Shown here piece after piece: positions 60,287-64,000 of a stretch of DNA of 64,000 bases (its first letter is position 1; every line of letters starts with the position of its first letter). Under the pieces are notes generated by a model. The model was given only the letters and a program-made list of their open reading frames with translations, made no database searches and was not told where the DNA came from. This stretch comes from Streptomyces sp. NBC_01460 (GTDB lineage Bacteria > Actinomycetota > Actinomycetes > Streptomycetales > Streptomycetaceae). Where the stretch lies: NCBI RefSeq assembly GCF_036227405.1, contig NZ_CP109473.1:4278001-4342000 (forward strand), in the 5' to 3' direction. The position numbers were made by a program, and so were the translations under genes.

Positions 60287-60537
60287 GGAGCCATTTTCGT
60301 ACATGCGTTCGAAGAAGGGAAGAGGGGTGGTGCGCTCGGGGCAGCTCCGGGCAGAACGCTCGCTCCGGTGCGGGAGGTTTAGCGGGCGTTCCTCATACGT
60401 GCGGGGGAATCGCGGACCAGGGGCGGTTCGCCGGGGACGCGGTGGGCAGTTCTGCTCCGCGACGTCGTGAACAGCATCGGAGTGGTCGGCCGGCCGCTTC
60501 GGAACAGCCTTGTTTTCGGTTCCTGGAGGAAATTGAC

Positions 60538-60861
60538 ATGGCACGTATCCGCACTGCTCGCGCCCTCGCCGCCGTCGCCGCCGTGCCTCTGGCCGTCGCC
60601 CTGTTCGGAGGGGTCGCGGCGGCCGACAACGGTGCGTTCGCGAGCGACGGATCGAACGCAGGGGTGGCGACCATCGGGTCGGGCGGTGTCGGTGGCGACA
60701 ACTCCGGCAACTCGTCCACCTCGCAGCAGCAGGCCGTGGGCGCCGGCGCCTCCAACCACAGCAACATCGTCCAGGTGAGTGGATCGCCCTTCACGTACAT
60801 CGACCAGTCCACGAACACGTACAACTTCTATGTGATCTTCCCGCCGCTCTGGGTGAACTGA
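60538..60861 (+). CDS. Small secreted protein, Gly/Ser/Asn/Gln-rich, function unknown
   Basis: A 107-residue precursor. Signal peptide: ARIRTARALAAVAAVPLAVA then LFGGVAAA, cleavage likely before DNGAFASDG. The mature 80 residues are rich in Gly, Ser, Asn and Gln with repeats of NxGN/SSTSQQQA/GASNHSNI and end in aromatic YNFYVIFPPLWVN; no Cys. ATG 60538 has TGGAGGAAA. It resembles a Streptomyces family of small secreted proteins but is neither a classic chaplin (no hydrophobic chaplin repeat) nor a rodlin. The Q/N/S-rich repeats are compatible with a surface or amyloid-like protein, which is a guess. Confidence 0.8.
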   Translation: MARIRTARALAAVAAVPLAVALFGGVAAADNGAFASDGSNAGVATIGSGGVGGDNSGNSSTSQQQAVGAGASNHSNIVQVSGSPFTYIDQSTNTYNFYVIFPPLWVN

Positions 60862-61072
60862 GCACCGGCGGCCCGTGCGGTGTCGCCGCCGCCGCGCGGG
60901 CCGCCCGCGCCGTGGGGGACCGGGCTCCCGTCCCGGGGGTGAGGACCCTGAGGGCGGGGGCCGCTCCCTCCACCTTCAGGAGGTGGAGCGTGCCCGGCCC
61001 CTACAACCTGAGGCGGACGTGGCTTCGGGACCTGGGGCCGATCCCCTTGTGGGCGCCCGCTCCTAGCGTGGA

Positions 61073-61630
61073 GTGATGACCACGCCAGTCTGCACCGGAG
61101 CCTCCAGGGCGGCCGCTGCCTCCGCCGGACACCGCCGCTATCCGTCGTTCTCGTCGTACGTGCGGGCCCGGGGCCCCGTGCTGCTGCGCACCGCGCGTTC
61201 CCTCACCGCGAACCCGAGCGATGCCGAGGACCTGCTGCAGACCGCCCTCACCAAGACCTACGTCGCCTGGGAGCGGATCGAGGACCACCGGGCACTCGAC
61301 GGGTATGTCCGCCGCGCCCTCGTGAACACCCGCACCTCGCAGTGGCGCAAGCGCAAGGTCGACGAGTTCGCCTGCGAGGAGCTCCCCGAGAGGGAGTCCG
61401 CGCCCGCGCCGGACCCGGCCGAGCGGCAGTCGCTGCACGACGCGATGTGGCGTGCCGTGCTCAAGCTCCCGGACCGTCAGCGGGCCATGGTCGTCCTGAG
61501 GTACTACGAGGACCTCAGTGAGACCCAGACGGCCGAGGTGATGGGGGTCTCCGTCGGTACGGTCAAGAGCGCCGTGTCCCGGGCCCTGGGCAAGCTCCGA
61601 GAGGATCCGGAGCTCGGCCCGGTCCGCTGA
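61073..61630 (+). CDS. SigE-family ECF RNA polymerase sigma factor
   Basis: A 185-residue sigma-70 ECF protein. Region 2 (about 28-95) has SSYVRARGPVLLRTARSLTA, NPSDAEDLLQTALTKTYVAW and DGYVRRALVNTRTSQWRKRK; region 4 (about 125-180) has LPDRQRAMVVLRYYEDLSETQTAEVMGVSVGTVKSAVSRA as the -35 recognition helix. GTG 61073 and ATG 61076 are both possible; TAGCGT six bases before the ATG with no usable spacing for GGAG suggests a leaderless mRNA. No anti-sigma gene is adjacent. Regulon unknown. Upstream neighbour is the small secreted protein, a possible target. Confidence 0.92.
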   Translation: MMTTPVCTGASRAAAASAGHRRYPSFSSYVRARGPVLLRTARSLTANPSDAEDLLQTALTKTYVAWERIEDHRALDGYVRRALVNTRTSQWRKRKVDEFACEELPERESAPAPDPAERQSLHDAMWRAVLKLPDRQRAMVVLRYYEDLSETQTAEVMGVSVGTVKSAVSRALGKLREDPELGPVR

Positions 61631-61702
61631 CGCGGTCCCCGTGCGCCCCCGCCGCAGAACGGTTCTTCCTGCCGACACCGATTCGTACTCCCGGAAGTAG
61701 TG

Positions 61703-61720
61703 ACATACCGCTTGGTATGT
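61703..61720. promoter_or_regulatory. Candidate TetR-type operator upstream of the acyl-CoA ligase gene
   Basis: ACATACC (61703-61709) and GGTATGT (61714-61720) form a 7-bp perfect inverted repeat with a 4-nt spacer, 53 bp before the GTG start. The ATACC..GGTAT form is typical of TetR-family operators. No TetR gene is adjacent. Confidence 0.6.
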
Positions 61721-61772
61721 GAGCAGAATCAGCGCACCCTTACTGCCGCGTAGCGCCCACCGGGAGGACGCC

Positions 61773-63419
<1,647 letters not shown>

Positions 63420-63454
63420 GCCGGGAAGCCCCCGCCCCTGTGGGGTCATGGCAC

Positions 63455-63495
63455 ACGACGAGGGCGGTACGGGTTTCCCGTACCGCCCTCGTCGT
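63455..63495. terminator. Bidirectional terminator between the acyl-CoA ligase and receiver genes
   Basis: A 19-bp perfect stem (63455-63473 with 63477-63495) and a TTT loop, between the 3' ends of two convergent genes, 35 bp after the ligase stop. Confidence 0.9.
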
Positions 63496-63518
63496 ACGCG
63501 TCCACCGGCCTCCGGCCG

Positions 63519-64000
63519 TCAGTTCGTCCCTATCTTCGCCAGCAGATCCACGATCCGGGACTGCACCTCGTCGCTCGTCGAGCGCTCGGCGAGGAAGAGC
63601 ACCGTCTCACCGGCGGCGAGCCTGGGCAGATCCGACTCCTCCATGCCGGCCGAGGTGTAGACGACCAGCGGTGTGTGGTTGAGCGAGCCGTTCGCGCGGA
63701 GCCAGTCGATGATCCCGGCGCGCCGGCGGCGTACCTGCATCAGGTCCATCACCACCAGGTTCGGCCGCATCCGGGTCGCGAGGTCGACGGCCTCGCTGTC
63801 GCCGGACGCGCGCGCGACCTGCATGCCGCGCCGTTCCAGCGTCTCCGTCAGCGCCAGCGCGATCTCCTCGTGCTCCTCGATCACCAGGACCCTCGGCGGA
63901 TGCTGGTCGCTGTCGCGCGGGGCGAGCGCCTTGAGGAGCACGGCCGGGTCGGCGCCGTACGCCGCTTCCCTGGTCGCCTGTCCCAGACCGGCCGTCACCA
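63519..64000 (-). CDS. Response-regulator receiver domain protein, truncated at the right edge
   Basis: At least 159 residues; the frame is open to the window edge, and although a GTG occurs at 63998 the true start is probably outside. A CheY-like receiver domain spans about 35-155 of the visible part: [20 protein letters not shown] (acidic pocket shifted to Glu-Glu), NLVVMDLM with the likely phospho-acceptor Asp, LVVYTSAG (switch Thr/Ser), and [15 protein letters not shown] where the usual Lys of beta-5 is replaced. The missing lysine and the Glu-rich pocket suggest an atypical receiver. Output domain, if any, is not visible. Confidence 0.75.
   Translation of the reverse strand, partial: VTAGLGQATREAAYGADPAVLLKALAPRDSDQHPPRVLVIEEHEEIALALTETLERRGMQVARASGDSEAVDLATRMRPNLVVMDLMQVRRRRAGIIDWLRANGSLNHTPLVVYTSAGMEESDLPRLAAGETVLFLAERSTSDEVQSRIVDLLAKIGTN

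Overview
The window is a GC-rich, gene-dense piece of a Streptomyces chromosome from near the replication origin. Genus-level evidence: ssgA with its IclR-type activator ssgR, a fused cydDC, a Rex operator in front of cydA, SpoIIE/PP2C-type and RsbW-like regulators, many GTG starts and several apparently leaderless mRNAs. Three exact copies of the Streptomyces parS 14-mer (1882, 5639, 22785), one near-copy (42881) and clusters of TTGTCCACA/TTATCCACA DnaA boxes (about 31.0, 33.1 and 40.4-40.7 kb) place it in the origin-proximal ParB/DnaA-binding zone. Gene order matches what I remember of the S. coelicolor ssgR-ssgA-thiC ... cydABDC ... serS-pheA ... tRNA-Ser region. I recognise no intact mobile element.

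Layout. 0-9.9 kb: the end of an ArsR-type regulator, a beta-lactamase-fold hydrolase, an AlkZ-like winged-helix protein, a GNAT enzyme, a MarR/MFS divergent pair, a NUDIX hydrolase, a LysR regulator behind a 15-bp tandem repeat, a cystathionine gamma-lyase, and small membrane and cupin proteins. 10.1-19.8 kb: ssgR-ssgA (cell-division and sporulation control), a YibE/F membrane protein, a TPP riboswitch with thiC, a phosphoesterase, a LacI regulator and a HisC/Pat-like aminotransferase. 20.0-28.1 kb: a low-oxygen respiration block with the Rex site, cydA, cydB, fused cydDC and a DosS/DevS-like GAF histidine kinase.

28.2-40.2 kb: two Cof-type HAD phosphatases, an LLM flavin oxidoreductase, tRNA 2'-phosphotransferase, an EphD-like epoxide hydrolase/SDR fusion, a four-gene ABC exporter operon, a DNA-binding coiled-coil protein and serS. 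40.2-47.9 kb: a 660-bp DnaA-box-bearing intergenic region, pheA, and a leftward copper-trafficking operon (membrane protein, ycnI, sco, ecuC, copCD, dtpA) that runs into pheA. 48-58 kb: two anti-sigma-type ATPases, aminopeptidase P, a PP2C phosphatase, a catalytically degenerate prim-pol protein, a SEC-C protein, a glycerophosphodiesterase and an HtrA protease.

58.1-64 kb: tRNA-Ser(UGA) followed 508 bp later by a 49/50 copy of its 3' half with a hairpin, a 47-aa zinc-ribbon ORF between the copies, a GNAT enzyme, an intact prim-pol protein, a small secreted protein, a SigE-family sigma factor, an acyl-CoA ligase and a receiver domain cut by the right edge.

Functional themes: redox and oxygen response (Rex, cyd, kinase), copper delivery to extracytoplasmic enzymes, developmental control (SsgA, sigma/anti-sigma-type proteins), and chromosome-organising sites (parS, DnaA boxes) threaded through ordinary genes. 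Motif and homology statements come from reading the translations and from memory of the families; no database search was run.
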